From Flavobacteriaceae bacterium (lineage in GTDB: Bacteria > Bacteroidota > Bacteroidia > Flavobacteriales > Flavobacteriaceae): 58,702 nucleotides of DNA. The stretch's first letter is position 1, and the number at the start of each line of letters is the position of its first letter. A model generated the notes under the pieces. That model was not told where the DNA came from. It ran no database searches and saw only the letters and a program-made list of their open reading frames with translations. The stretch is from contig JAKITD010000011.1 in assembly GCA_021648265.1 (NCBI GenBank), forward strand, positions 1-58,702, given 5' to 3'. Shown here piece by piece: positions 46,028 to 54,004 of the stretch. The position numbers were made by a program, and so were the translations under genes.

Positions 46028-46669
46028 TTATTTTTTAGCAATTGTAGCATATTGTAAAAATCTAATATCTAATGCAGTGAATAAAAATAGGATATTATAA
46101 ATCCAAGGTTTTATTGATTTTGAAGGGTTTATACCATGATGAGAAACTATTGTATATCCAGCATTATTGTACATTTTTTTAATGCTTTTTTTGGTGAAAA
46201 AACGAAGGTGAGTCCTGTCTAATATACCATGATCTTTATAATCCCAATCTTTATTAAAAATTAAACTCACCAGAACTTTATGGTACCTTATATTAGGAAT
46301 AGAACTAATAATCACGCCATTATCTTTTAATTTAGATTTTAATCCTTTTAGAATTGAGTATGGGTCTATAAGATGTTCTAAAACATCATTTAAATAAATT
46401 ACATCAAAATGATTTTCAGGTAAATTAACTAATACATCCTCTATAGCTCCTGTTAATACTTTATCAATTTTTTTTGAAGCAATAATAGCTTGGTCTTCCA
46501 TATATTCCACTCCCCAAACCTTCGCATTGCATGTATTTTTAACAGACAAGGCAAATGAACCATCTGCACATCCAATATCCAATACTGTTTTGGCGTTTTT
46601 TGGAAGTAAAGACAACATTTCAGGTCTCAGGTTTTTAAAATATCCATCTTCCTTATTTTTATAATCCAT
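46028..46669 (-). CDS. Class I SAM-dependent methyltransferase
   Basis: 213 residues. Motif I VLDIGCADGSFALSVK binds S-adenosylmethionine; DVIYLNDVLEHLIDPYSIL and IISSIPNIRYHKVL complete a Methyltransf_11/23-type Rossmann fold. In an LPS operon this may cap or modify a glycan, but the acceptor is unknown. A minus-strand TAAGTTTG -7 box lies upstream near 46700, so the methyltransferase-GT2-GT2-tsaC run probably begins here. Confidence 0.85.
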   Translation of the reverse strand: MDYKNKEDGYFKNLRPEMLSLLPKNAKTVLDIGCADGSFALSVKNTCNAKVWGVEYMEDQAIIASKKIDKVLTGAIEDVLVNLPENHFDVIYLNDVLEHLIDPYSILKGLKSKLKDNGVIISSIPNIRYHKVLVSLIFNKDWDYKDHGILDRTHLRFFTKKSIKKMYNNAGYTIVSHHGINPSKSIKPWIYNILFLFTALDIRFLQYATIAKK

Positions 46670-46899
46670 ATTTGTGTATAAGCTTAAAAATACAAACTTA
46701 CAAAAACATACATTATATAATTGGTTATTGTATTTTGTTTCTTTTAATTTTAAGATGGTAATTAGTTTAGCCCCCTATAAGTTCGGAGTGATATTTTAAA
46801 TTTCAAAGTAATACCTTAATAAAAACGATTTAATTCAGAAAGATGCTATTGATAATAAAATATCTTGGTGCTCTAATGGCGTAGATAAATATTTCTAAT

Positions 46900-47745
46900 T
46901 TATTCTGAATGATATACTCCCAATGATTTTTTGAAATTTTTAAAAATAAATTTCCAGTAAGATGAGATGTAATTTAATATACTTTCTGTTTTCCATTTTG
47001 ATTTTGGAATGCAATTAGCTTCAATAAATGACTGTTGCTCTTGTGATATTTTAAAATTTTTAAAAAATGTTGCTACATCAACATTACCAAAACCTGTAAA
47101 TTCATTTACTTTATTTTCGTGATGTATTACAGAAGACCAAATCCTAACGCCCCTAATTTGTTTTACATTTTTTTCTTTTTTCCAATTTCGATGCGATACA
47201 TTTTTAATGGTTTTTGGATTATCATTTTTTTCAAATAGAGAAATAAAAGGGTTGTATTGGTGTAGTTTTTTTCCAATTTTTATTGCAGATTGAGTTTGAA
47301 TGGTATAACCATCCACAAAATCTAAAAGCATAAATTCTTGTTTGTTAAATTTATACTGAACTTCGTCAATAAAATTCTCGCTAATGCAATCATCGTTGTC
47401 AATACCAGTTGTTATAATATATTCTTCATCAAAATCTTTAATATATTTTTTGATCGAAGGCAAAAATAAATCCATACCATCAATAAATATTGGTTTAAAG
47501 TTTGACATTTTATTCTCTAATGATGAAATAACTTCTCGATAGGTATCCGAAGTTGAAGTGTCAAAAAAAACAATCCAGATAAAATTTTTATTTATTTGTG
47601 AAGCAACACTTGGAAAACAGTAATCGGTAAATAATTTGAATCGGTTTTTATGCCACTCTTCAGTTAAAACTGGAACGTTTTTTTTATTCGTAGTCCAATC
47701 TGTTTTTTTAAGATTAAAGCGTGTAATTAAAAAGTGCTGAAACAT
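46900..47745 (-). CDS. Putative rhamnosyltransferase (DUF3118-like)
   Basis: 281 residues from ATG 47745 (MFQHFLITRFNL); an ATG at 47754 adds three residues. The FLITRFNL start, the 'NFIWIVFFDTSTSDTYREVI' segment and TTGIDNDDCISENFIDEV match the putative rhamnosyl transferase family PF11316, a GT-A-like group common in LPS or exopolysaccharide loci. 230 bp of non-coding sequence separates it from the methyltransferase. Sugar specificity unproven. Confidence 0.75.
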   Translation of the reverse strand: MFQHFLITRFNLKKTDWTTNKKNVPVLTEEWHKNRFKLFTDYCFPSVASQINKNFIWIVFFDTSTSDTYREVISSLENKMSNFKPIFIDGMDLFLPSIKKYIKDFDEEYIITTGIDNDDCISENFIDEVQYKFNKQEFMLLDFVDGYTIQTQSAIKIGKKLHQYNPFISLFEKNDNPKTIKNVSHRNWKKEKNVKQIRGVRIWSSVIHHENKVNEFTGFGNVDVATFFKNFKISQEQQSFIEANCIPKSKWKTESILNYISSYWKFIFKNFKKSLGVYHSE

Positions 47746-47769
47746 AATTATCAATAATTAACTAACCGT

Positions 47770-47777
47770 TATATTTG
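47770..47777 (+). promoter_or_regulatory. -7 box of the kinase gene
   Basis: TATATTTG, plus strand, 51 bp before the ATG at 47829, in the divergent gap with the rhamnosyltransferase-like gene. Confidence 0.45.
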
Positions 47778-47828
47778 CAAAAATACATTTTTTAGAATGA
47801 TATTGTTAATTGTTTTAAGTCTGCATAA

Positions 47829-48614
47829 ATGAAAAATAAAGAATTCAAGGTTTTTAATAAAAACATTGATAAATTAAATATCGATTTAATATCTGATGCA
47901 ATACTAAATTTTAAAAATTTAGAAGGTGGTTTTGGTGACAGAAATATTATTAAAAATATTGAAATTAATGGCTTGACTTTAAATATTAAAGCCTTTAAAA
48001 TTCCTCACCTAATTAATAAAATTGCCTATTCTTTTTTTAGAAAATCTAAAGCCAACCGTTCTTTTGAGTATGCAAATACCTTATTAAAGTTTGAAGTTAA
48101 AACACCCAATCCCATTGCTTTTTTTGAATATAAAAAATTGGGTATTTTAAACAGGAGTTACTATATAAGTGAACAATTTAATTGCGATTTTACTTATAGA
48201 GAATTAATAAATGATGATAATTTTCCGAATCATGAAAAAATATTAAGAGAATTCACTCAATTTACATTTGGTCTTCACGAAAAAGGCATCAATTTTTTAG
48301 ACCATTCTCCAGGAAATACATTAATTAAAAAGAATGAAGATACGAATGACTATAGTTTCTATTTAGTAGATTTGAATAGAATGAAGTTTCAGAAAATGAC
48401 GTATGATGAAAGGATTAAAAACTTTGCAAAACTTACTTCAAAAAAAGAAATGGTACGAATAATGGCGAGCGAATATTCAAAATTAATTGGTGTTGAAGAA
48501 TCAAAAGTATTTAGCGAAATGTGGAGGTTAACAGCAGCATTTCAGAAAAAATACCACGATAAAGTTGCTTTAAAACGTAAAATATTTTTTTGGAAAAAAG
48601 ATAAAATACGCTAA
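47829..48614 (+). CDS. InaA/WaaP-type lipopolysaccharide core kinase
   Basis: 261 residues, eukaryotic-kinase-like fold. Candidate nucleotide Lys54 in NIKAFK, catalytic loop LDHSPGN (Asp158, Asn163) and metal-binding Asp181 in LVDLNRM follow the InaA/KdkA/WaaP arrangement. Family members phosphorylate Kdo or heptose of the LPS core. In this low-heptose lineage, Kdo kinase activity is a reasonable guess. It is a plus-strand gene inside a minus-strand LPS cluster, and its last 4 bp overlap the GT9-GT2 gene. Confidence 0.83.
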   Translation: MKNKEFKVFNKNIDKLNIDLISDAILNFKNLEGGFGDRNIIKNIEINGLTLNIKAFKIPHLINKIAYSFFRKSKANRSFEYANTLLKFEVKTPNPIAFFEYKKLGILNRSYYISEQFNCDFTYRELINDDNFPNHEKILREFTQFTFGLHEKGINFLDHSPGNTLIKKNEDTNDYSFYLVDLNRMKFQKMTYDERIKNFAKLTSKKEMVRIMASEYSKLIGVEESKVFSEMWRLTAAFQKKYHDKVALKRKIFFWKKDKIR

Positions 48615-50488
48615 TTTTTAGGATGCCAAAGCCTATATAACTTAGTGTACTTATAATAGGTAACATTAAATTGTTCTTTACAAATAATAAATCCGTTTTT
48701 GCCATCTAAAAACCCACATCGAAAAAAATAAGATTTAATAAATGCCCAAGTAGGTCTAAATATTATTTTTAAATAGGTAGATTTAATTCCGAGTTTATAA
48801 TATGCTTTTGAAGCAATATTCGAGAAATTTTCAACTTTTTGTTTATGTTCCTCATAATCTCTATAAATCCAATGTAGTAAATCGCCTTCTAACTTTCCAA
48901 GTTTTTTCCCGCTTTTAAGAGTGTAACTATCATGAGGATTTATTCCTCTCCATTCTCCACTCTCTTTTTTGAAAAGACGTAGTTTTTTATCGGGATACCA
49001 ATCGGAATGTTTGATCCATTGTCCACAATAATTATTCAACCTCTTAGAATAATACCCATCATGATCCCAATGAGGTTTAACTTTTAATATGGATTCTTTT
49101 AACTCATTGGTTAAAGCTTCATCTCCATCTAAAGACAAAATATAATTATGAGAAGCTTGTTGAATGGCATAGTTTTTTTGCTCGATATACCCTTCAAATT
49201 TATGCTGAATAAAAGTAACATTATATTTATTACAAATAGCTTCTGTATTATCTGTTGAATAGGAATCTATCACAATAACTTCATCGGCAACTCCGACTAA
49301 AGAGGAAAGACATTTTTCTAAATGCTCTTCTTCATTATAGGTTATAATAACCGCAGATAACGGAAAAGTTTTATGATGTGAATAGATTTCATTGAAATTT
49401 GTTGGTATTAAACCATTACTATTTTCAGAAAAATTATACTCAAGAAAATCTTCTAATTTAGTTTTAAAATAAGAAGGTTTTAAATTTGGGTATAAAGCAA
49501 TCGAACTTTCTTTAAGTTGTTTTGTTGTTTTATCTACAAATAATTCAGGTTGATAATCTTTTAAATGAACAGAATCATGAAGCTTTCCATCTTCAAATGT
49601 AGACCACATTTCTTTTTCAATCCACGGAGAAAAAATGATAAATGAAGGCTTATCTAATGCTTTTGCCATGTTAATCGCACCTCCATCGTTTCCAATAATA
49701 AAATCACAAGCATCCATAATGATGATAAACTCCCGGAGATTTCCCCCTAATAAATTAAAAAATATGTTTTTTTGAGTTTTCTTAGCACAATAATCATATA
49801 CTTTTTGAGCCAATTCTAACTGATTTGGAATATAATTTAAAAGAATATTTACATCGATTTTATCTGAAACGTAATCAACCACCTTTGACATATATTCCAA
49901 TGGAAAAGTTTTATTGGCACTACTACCAATGATAGAAATCATCACAGTTTTTTTATTTCTATCTAGCTTATATTCATCAAATAAATTGGATGCAAATTGT
50001 TTTTCTTCAGCAGTAACCGATAATTTCGGAACCACTTCAAACTCAATATTCAAATTTAAAGGATTGAGTAATGAAAGTCTTCGTTCTATAATTAAACCTA
50101 CATTAGATTTTGGCTCATCAGATTGAGGGATGTTATGAGAATAAAGGAAAGTTCTTCCTATTTTTTTATAGGAAATTTTCATTGGAGCATTCGAAAACAA
50201 TACAGTTAACCAACTTTCTAATTTAGAATAAGCATCAATAACTAAATCATATTTTTGCTTCCGAACATGGTAAATAAGTTTAAAAAACTCCAGTTTACTA
50301 CGTCTGTGTTTCCGTTCAAATAAAATATAATTATCAACACTGGTATTTCCTTGTAAAACGGGCAACGTACTTTTATAGACCATATAATCTATCTGAGCAT
50401 GGGGATATGCTTTCCGTAGGTTGTTACAAAGCAAGGTGCTTACCAACACATCGCCAATCATTTTTTGCTGAATTACAAGAATTTTCAT
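48611..50488 (-). CDS. Fused family 9 (heptosyltransferase-like) and family 2 glycosyltransferase
   Basis: 625 residues in one intact frame. Residues about 1-350 are GT9: MKILVIQQKMIGDVLVSTLL, MISIIGSSANKTFP, and the CDFIIGNDGGAINMAKALDKP donor site. Residues about 375-610 are a GT2 of the WaaE/KdtX (LPS core beta-glucosyltransferase) group: SAVIITYNEEEHLEKCLSSL, EVIVIDSYSTDNT, ILSLDGDEAL and the distal WRGINPHDSY / HWIYRDYEEH segments. The two are usually separate genes. The fusion implies two successive LPS-core sugar additions by one protein. Confidence 0.85.
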   Translation of the reverse strand: MKILVIQQKMIGDVLVSTLLCNNLRKAYPHAQIDYMVYKSTLPVLQGNTSVDNYILFERKHRRSKLEFFKLIYHVRKQKYDLVIDAYSKLESWLTVLFSNAPMKISYKKIGRTFLYSHNIPQSDEPKSNVGLIIERRLSLLNPLNLNIEFEVVPKLSVTAEEKQFASNLFDEYKLDRNKKTVMISIIGSSANKTFPLEYMSKVVDYVSDKIDVNILLNYIPNQLELAQKVYDYCAKKTQKNIFFNLLGGNLREFIIIMDACDFIIGNDGGAINMAKALDKPSFIIFSPWIEKEMWSTFEDGKLHDSVHLKDYQPELFVDKTTKQLKESSIALYPNLKPSYFKTKLEDFLEYNFSENSNGLIPTNFNEIYSHHKTFPLSAVIITYNEEEHLEKCLSSLVGVADEVIVIDSYSTDNTEAICNKYNVTFIQHKFEGYIEQKNYAIQQASHNYILSLDGDEALTNELKESILKVKPHWDHDGYYSKRLNNYCGQWIKHSDWYPDKKLRLFKKESGEWRGINPHDSYTLKSGKKLGKLEGDLLHWIYRDYEEHKQKVENFSNIASKAYYKLGIKSTYLKIIFRPTWAFIKSYFFRCGFLDGKNGFIICKEQFNVTYYKYTKLYRLWHPKN

Positions 50489-50550
50489 TAAAAAGTTACG
50501 TGCTATTTATAAGGATTGAAAGATAAACTTTTTTTGTTTTTAATTTTGTG

Positions 50551-51366
50551 TTAAACCGCTACATTATATTCGCGAAGCGCATTATTAAGAGATGTTTTTT
50601 TGTTGGTACTTTCTTTACGTTTTCCAATAATTAAAGCACAAGGAACTTGAAAGTCTCCAGCCGGAAATGTCTTGGTATAACTACCAGGAATTACTACCGA
50701 ACGTGCAGGAATCAACCCTTTAGTTTCAATAGGTTCAGAATGTGTAACATCAATTATTTTTGTAGATGCAGTAAGTACTACATTGGCTCCTAAAACAGCT
50801 TCGCTTTCTACCCGAACTCCTTCCACAACTATGCAACGAGAACCAATAAAGGCATTATCTTCAATAATTACTGGTGCGGCTTGTAAAGGTTCTAAAACAC
50901 CACCAATTCCTACGCCACCGCTTAGATGAACACTTTTTCCAATTTGGGCACAACTACCAACAGTTGCCCAAGTATCGACCATAGTTCCTTCATCTACATA
51001 AGCGCCAATATTTACATAACTCGGCATTAAAATTACTCCTTTAGAAATATAAGCACCATGTCTGGCAACCGCATGAGGAACTACTCGAATTCCTTTTTCT
51101 TTATAACCTCTTTTTAACGGAATTTTATCATGATATTCAAAAATCCCAGCTTCCAAAACTTCCATTTTTTGAATTGGAAAATATAAAACTACTGCTTTTT
51201 TTACCCATTCATTAACTTGCCAACCATTATTTATTGGTGCTGCACAACGTAATTTCCCTTCATCCAGTAAATTTATTACTTCTCTTATTGCTTTTATTGT
51301 AACCGAATCTGTCAATAATGAACGGTCATTCCAAGCTTTTTCTATAATTTCTTGTAGTTGTTTCAT
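50551..51366 (-). CDS. dapD: 2,3,4,5-tetrahydropyridine-2,6-dicarboxylate N-succinyltransferase
   Basis: 271 residues, trimeric beta-helix acyltransferase. GVILMPSYVNIGAYVDEGTMVDTWATVGSCAQIGKSVHLSGGVGIGGVLEPLQA and the succinyl-CoA loop are unmistakable, and the KGLIPARSVVIPGSY end is typical. Succinylates tetrahydrodipicolinate in the lysine and diaminopimelate route. It is transcribed away from ruvX; a TATCTTTG -7 box on the minus strand lies at 51502-51495. Confidence 0.96.
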   Translation of the reverse strand: MKQLQEIIEKAWNDRSLLTDSVTIKAIREVINLLDEGKLRCAAPINNGWQVNEWVKKAVVLYFPIQKMEVLEAGIFEYHDKIPLKRGYKEKGIRVVPHAVARHGAYISKGVILMPSYVNIGAYVDEGTMVDTWATVGSCAQIGKSVHLSGGVGIGGVLEPLQAAPVIIEDNAFIGSRCIVVEGVRVESEAVLGANVVLTASTKIIDVTHSEPIETKGLIPARSVVIPGSYTKTFPAGDFQVPCALIIGKRKESTNKKTSLNNALREYNVAV

Positions 51367-51405
51367 ATATTTATTTATATTTTTTAGCGGTAATATATAC
51401 TATTC

Positions 51406-51433
51406 GCTACCTGCCACGCCAGCAGGCGGGTTA
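51406..51433. repeat. Dispersed 28-bp repeat, copy 2
   Basis: Identical over 28 bp and in the same orientation as 12073-12100. It lies in the leader of dapD, downstream of the -7 box, so it would be transcribed into the dapD mRNA. Confidence 0.85.
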
Positions 51434-51494
51434 ATAATTTCCTTGAATGATAAACTTTTTAATATGCTAGTTTCATATTTATTTAATAATTTCA

Positions 51495-51533
51495 CAAAGA
51501 TAGAAGTCACTTTTAATTAATCCCTTATTTTTG
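51495..51533. promoter_or_regulatory. Divergent -7 boxes for dapD and ruvX
   Basis: TATCTTTG on the minus strand (51502-51495) and TATTTTTG on the plus strand (51526-51533). The latter ends 8 bp before the ruvX ATG, implying a very short leader. Confidence 0.45.
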
Positions 51534-51541
51534 CGCAAAAT

Positions 51542-51955
51542 ATGGCACGAATTTTATCGATAGATTACGGGACTAAAAGAATAGGAATTGCTGTTACCGA
51601 TGAGTTGCAAATGATTGCTTCGGGATTAACAACAGTTGCTTCCCATGAATTGTTTTCTTATCTGAAAAATTATTTTTCTGAAGAGAAAGTAGCATTAGTA
51701 ATTATTGGTGAACCTAAACAGAAAGACGGAACGCATTCTAATATTGAAGTGGAGATTCAGAAGTTTATTCAGAGGTTTTCAGAAAGATTTCCTGATATGA
51801 AAACCGCAAGAATGGACGAACGTTTTACTAGTAAAATGGCATTTCAAACAATGATTGATAGTGGATTAAAAAAGAAACAACGTCAAAATAAAGCATTGAT
51901 TGATGAAATTAGTGCAACCATAATATTACAAGACTATTTAAATTATAAAGTATGA
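51542..51955 (+). CDS. ruvX: Holliday junction resolvase RuvX/YqgF
   Basis: 137 residues. RILSIDYGTKRIGIAVTDELQMIASGL and VIGEPKQKDGTHS are the RNase-H-like signatures, with the acidic residues of RMDERFTSKMA. Involved in 16S rRNA 5'-end maturation, and classed as a resolvase by fold. It overlaps the def gene by 4 bp (ATGA) and starts the ruvX-def-DUF5606-mazG block, which is a conserved Flavobacteria arrangement. Confidence 0.93.
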   Translation: MARILSIDYGTKRIGIAVTDELQMIASGLTTVASHELFSYLKNYFSEEKVALVIIGEPKQKDGTHSNIEVEIQKFIQRFSERFPDMKTARMDERFTSKMAFQTMIDSGLKKKQRQNKALIDEISATIILQDYLNYKV

Positions 51956-52542
51956 TATACCCTATTGTAGCCTACGGAGATCCCGTTTTACGAAAAATGG
52001 GAAAAGAGATTTCAAAAGATTTCCCAAAATTTAATGAAATCCTAGAAAATATGTTTGAAACTATGTACAATGCGCTCGGAATTGGGCTGGCTGCTCCCCA
52101 AGTTGGATTGCCAATTCGGCTTTTTATTGTAGATGCAACCCCTTTTGCCGATAATGAAGAATTATCAGAGGAAGAAAGAGAATTTTTAGCAGATTTTAAG
52201 CAAGTATTTATCAATGCAAAAATAATTAAAGAAACGGGAGATGAATGGGCTTTTAATGAAGGCTGTCTTAGTATTCCTGATGTAAGAGAAGATATTTTTA
52301 GAAATGAAAAGATAAAAATTGAATTTTACGATGAAAATTTTAAAAAACACAACAAGGAATTTAACGGTATTGTAGCAAGAATAATTCAGCATGAATACGA
52401 TCATATTGAAGGTGTTTTGTTCACCGATAAACTATCTCCAATAAAAAAACGTTTGATTAAAGGAAAACTTTCAAATATTTCAAAAGGAAAAATACAAGTA
52501 GATTATCGAATGCGTTTTCCAGATATGAAAAAGAAACGTTAA
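51952..52542 (+). CDS. def: Peptide deformylase
   Basis: 196 residues. Active-site motifs: GIGLAAPQVG, EGCLSIPD (metal Cys) and QHEYDHIEG (metal His, catalytic Glu-type HExxH variant HEYDH). Removes the formyl group from nascent chains. Coupled to ruvX by a 4-bp overlap. Full family length. Confidence 0.97.
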   Translation: MIYPIVAYGDPVLRKMGKEISKDFPKFNEILENMFETMYNALGIGLAAPQVGLPIRLFIVDATPFADNEELSEEEREFLADFKQVFINAKIIKETGDEWAFNEGCLSIPDVREDIFRNEKIKIEFYDENFKKHNKEFNGIVARIIQHEYDHIEGVLFTDKLSPIKKRLIKGKLSNISKGKIQVDYRMRFPDMKKKR

Positions 52543-52616
52543 ACACTTGGAAAATTAATAAGAACCCAAGATATTTGCTCTTCAAAAAATCAAACTAATT
52601 ACAACTTAAATTTAAT

Positions 52617-53039
52617 ATGAGTTTAGAAAAAATATTATCAATTTCAGGAAAACCAGGTTTGTACCAACTAGAAAACCAAACACGAAGTGGTTTTTTAGCA
52701 AAATCTTTAATTGATGGAAAAAAGATTAGCGTAAGTGCTAGAGAAAATGTAAGCTTACTTTCAGAAATTGCAATCTATACTTTAACCAAAGAATTGCCAT
52801 TGCGTGAAGTTTTTACTAAAATTTCTAATAAAGAAAGTGGGGGAGAAGCAATAAGTCACAAATCTTCAAAAGACGAATTAGAAGAATATTTTTTCGAAGT
52901 CCTTCCAGATTACGATGAAGATCGTGTGTATGCAAGTGATATTAAAAAAATTGTTCAATGGTATAACCTATTAACTAAAAATGGAATTACCGATTTTTCG
53001 GAAGCAGAATCTGAAGAGAACACAAGTGAAGAAGAGTAA
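52617..53039 (+). CDS. DUF5606-family protein
   Basis: 140 residues, a standard length for DUF5606. SLEKILSISGKPGLYQLENQTRSGFLAKSLIDGKK is the conserved start, and the C-terminus is acidic (EAESEENTSEEE). Always seen in Bacteroidetes next to def and mazG; function unknown. It is followed by mazG after 3 bp. Confidence 0.9.
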   Translation: MSLEKILSISGKPGLYQLENQTRSGFLAKSLIDGKKISVSARENVSLLSEIAIYTLTKELPLREVFTKISNKESGGEAISHKSSKDELEEYFFEVLPDYDEDRVYASDIKKIVQWYNLLTKNGITDFSEAESEENTSEEE

Positions 53040-53042
53040 ATT

Positions 53043-53816
53043 ATGAGCTCTCGTAAGAACCAGTTAAAAGCTTTTGATCGTTTGCTTACCATTATGGATG
53101 AGCTTCGAACACAATGTCCTTGGGATAAAAAACAAACGCTGCAAACCCTACGTCATCTAACAATTGAAGAAACCTACGAATTAGGAGATGCTATTTTAGA
53201 CAACAATTTAGAAGAAGTTAAAAAAGAACTGGGCGATTTATTATTGCACATAGTTTTTTATGCAAAAATTGGAAGCGAAACCAACGATTTTGATATTGCT
53301 GATGTTGCAAATTCAATTTGCGATAAGCTTATTTCTCGTCATCCTCATATTTATGGAGACGTAAAAGTTGCAGATGAAGCAGAAGTAAAAAGAAACTGGG
53401 AAACCCTAAAGTTAAAAGAAGGGAAATCGAGTGTTTTGGAAGGTGTTCCGAAATCGTTGCCAGCTCTAGTAAAAGCAAGCCGAATTCAAGAAAAGGTTGC
53501 TGGTGTAGGCTTTGATTGGGAAGAACCCCAACAAGTTTTTGAAAAATTAGAAGAGGAATTAGAAGAACTACAACACGAGATTAATGAGAATAATACCGAT
53601 AAAATTGAAGCAGAATTTGGCGATGTACTTTTCTCAATGATTAATTACGGGAGATTCTTGAAAATTAGCCCAGAAAACGCTTTGGAACGTACCAATAAAA
53701 AATTCATTAAACGATTTCAATATTTAGAAATGAAGGCTAAAGAAATGGGTAAATCAATACAAGATATGACCTTAGCTGAAATGGATATTTATTGGGAAGA
53801 AGCTAAAAATATTTAG
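53043..53816 (+). CDS. mazG: Nucleoside triphosphate pyrophosphohydrolase MazG
   Basis: 257 residues with two MazG modules. The first has CPWDKKQTLQTLRHLTIEETYELGDAI and KKELGDLLLHIVFYA; the second EELEELQHEI and EFGDVLFSMINYGR. It hydrolyses (d)NTPs to NMP plus pyrophosphate, cleaning nucleotide pools and lowering ppGpp. It marks the last conserved core gene before the accessory array at the right end. Confidence 0.95.
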   Translation: MSSRKNQLKAFDRLLTIMDELRTQCPWDKKQTLQTLRHLTIEETYELGDAILDNNLEEVKKELGDLLLHIVFYAKIGSETNDFDIADVANSICDKLISRHPHIYGDVKVADEAEVKRNWETLKLKEGKSSVLEGVPKSLPALVKASRIQEKVAGVGFDWEEPQQVFEKLEEELEELQHEINENNTDKIEAEFGDVLFSMINYGRFLKISPENALERTNKKFIKRFQYLEMKAKEMGKSIQDMTLAEMDIYWEEAKNI

Positions 53817-53911
53817 GTTAAACTGCTTTTTTTCAGTTATATATGTCGAATTTAAAACTGGAATTACTTATTAAGAGTTATTAAACTTACTTGACTTTCT
53901 AGTTTTTTTCA

Positions 53912-53980
53912 GCTACCTTTACAACACTATATGTCAGTCAATTATAGTAAACTGCTGATATACTTACGTTACCTGCAAGC
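53912..53980. repeat. attC-like imperfect hairpin upstream of the SMEK gene
   Basis: The right arm ends CTTACGTTACCTGCAAGC (53963-53980), preceded by TATA. It folds back weakly on TTTACAACACTATATG (53918-53933). Its core GTTACCTGC is the exact inverse of GCAGGTAAC just after the SMEK gene (57474-57482), so the gene is bounded by inverted ends. A possible TTG-N20-TACCTTTA promoter for the SMEK gene (53891-53921) overlaps the left arm. Confidence 0.55.
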
Positions 53981-54004
53981 TAAAAAAACTAACTGCATCA
54001 AAAA

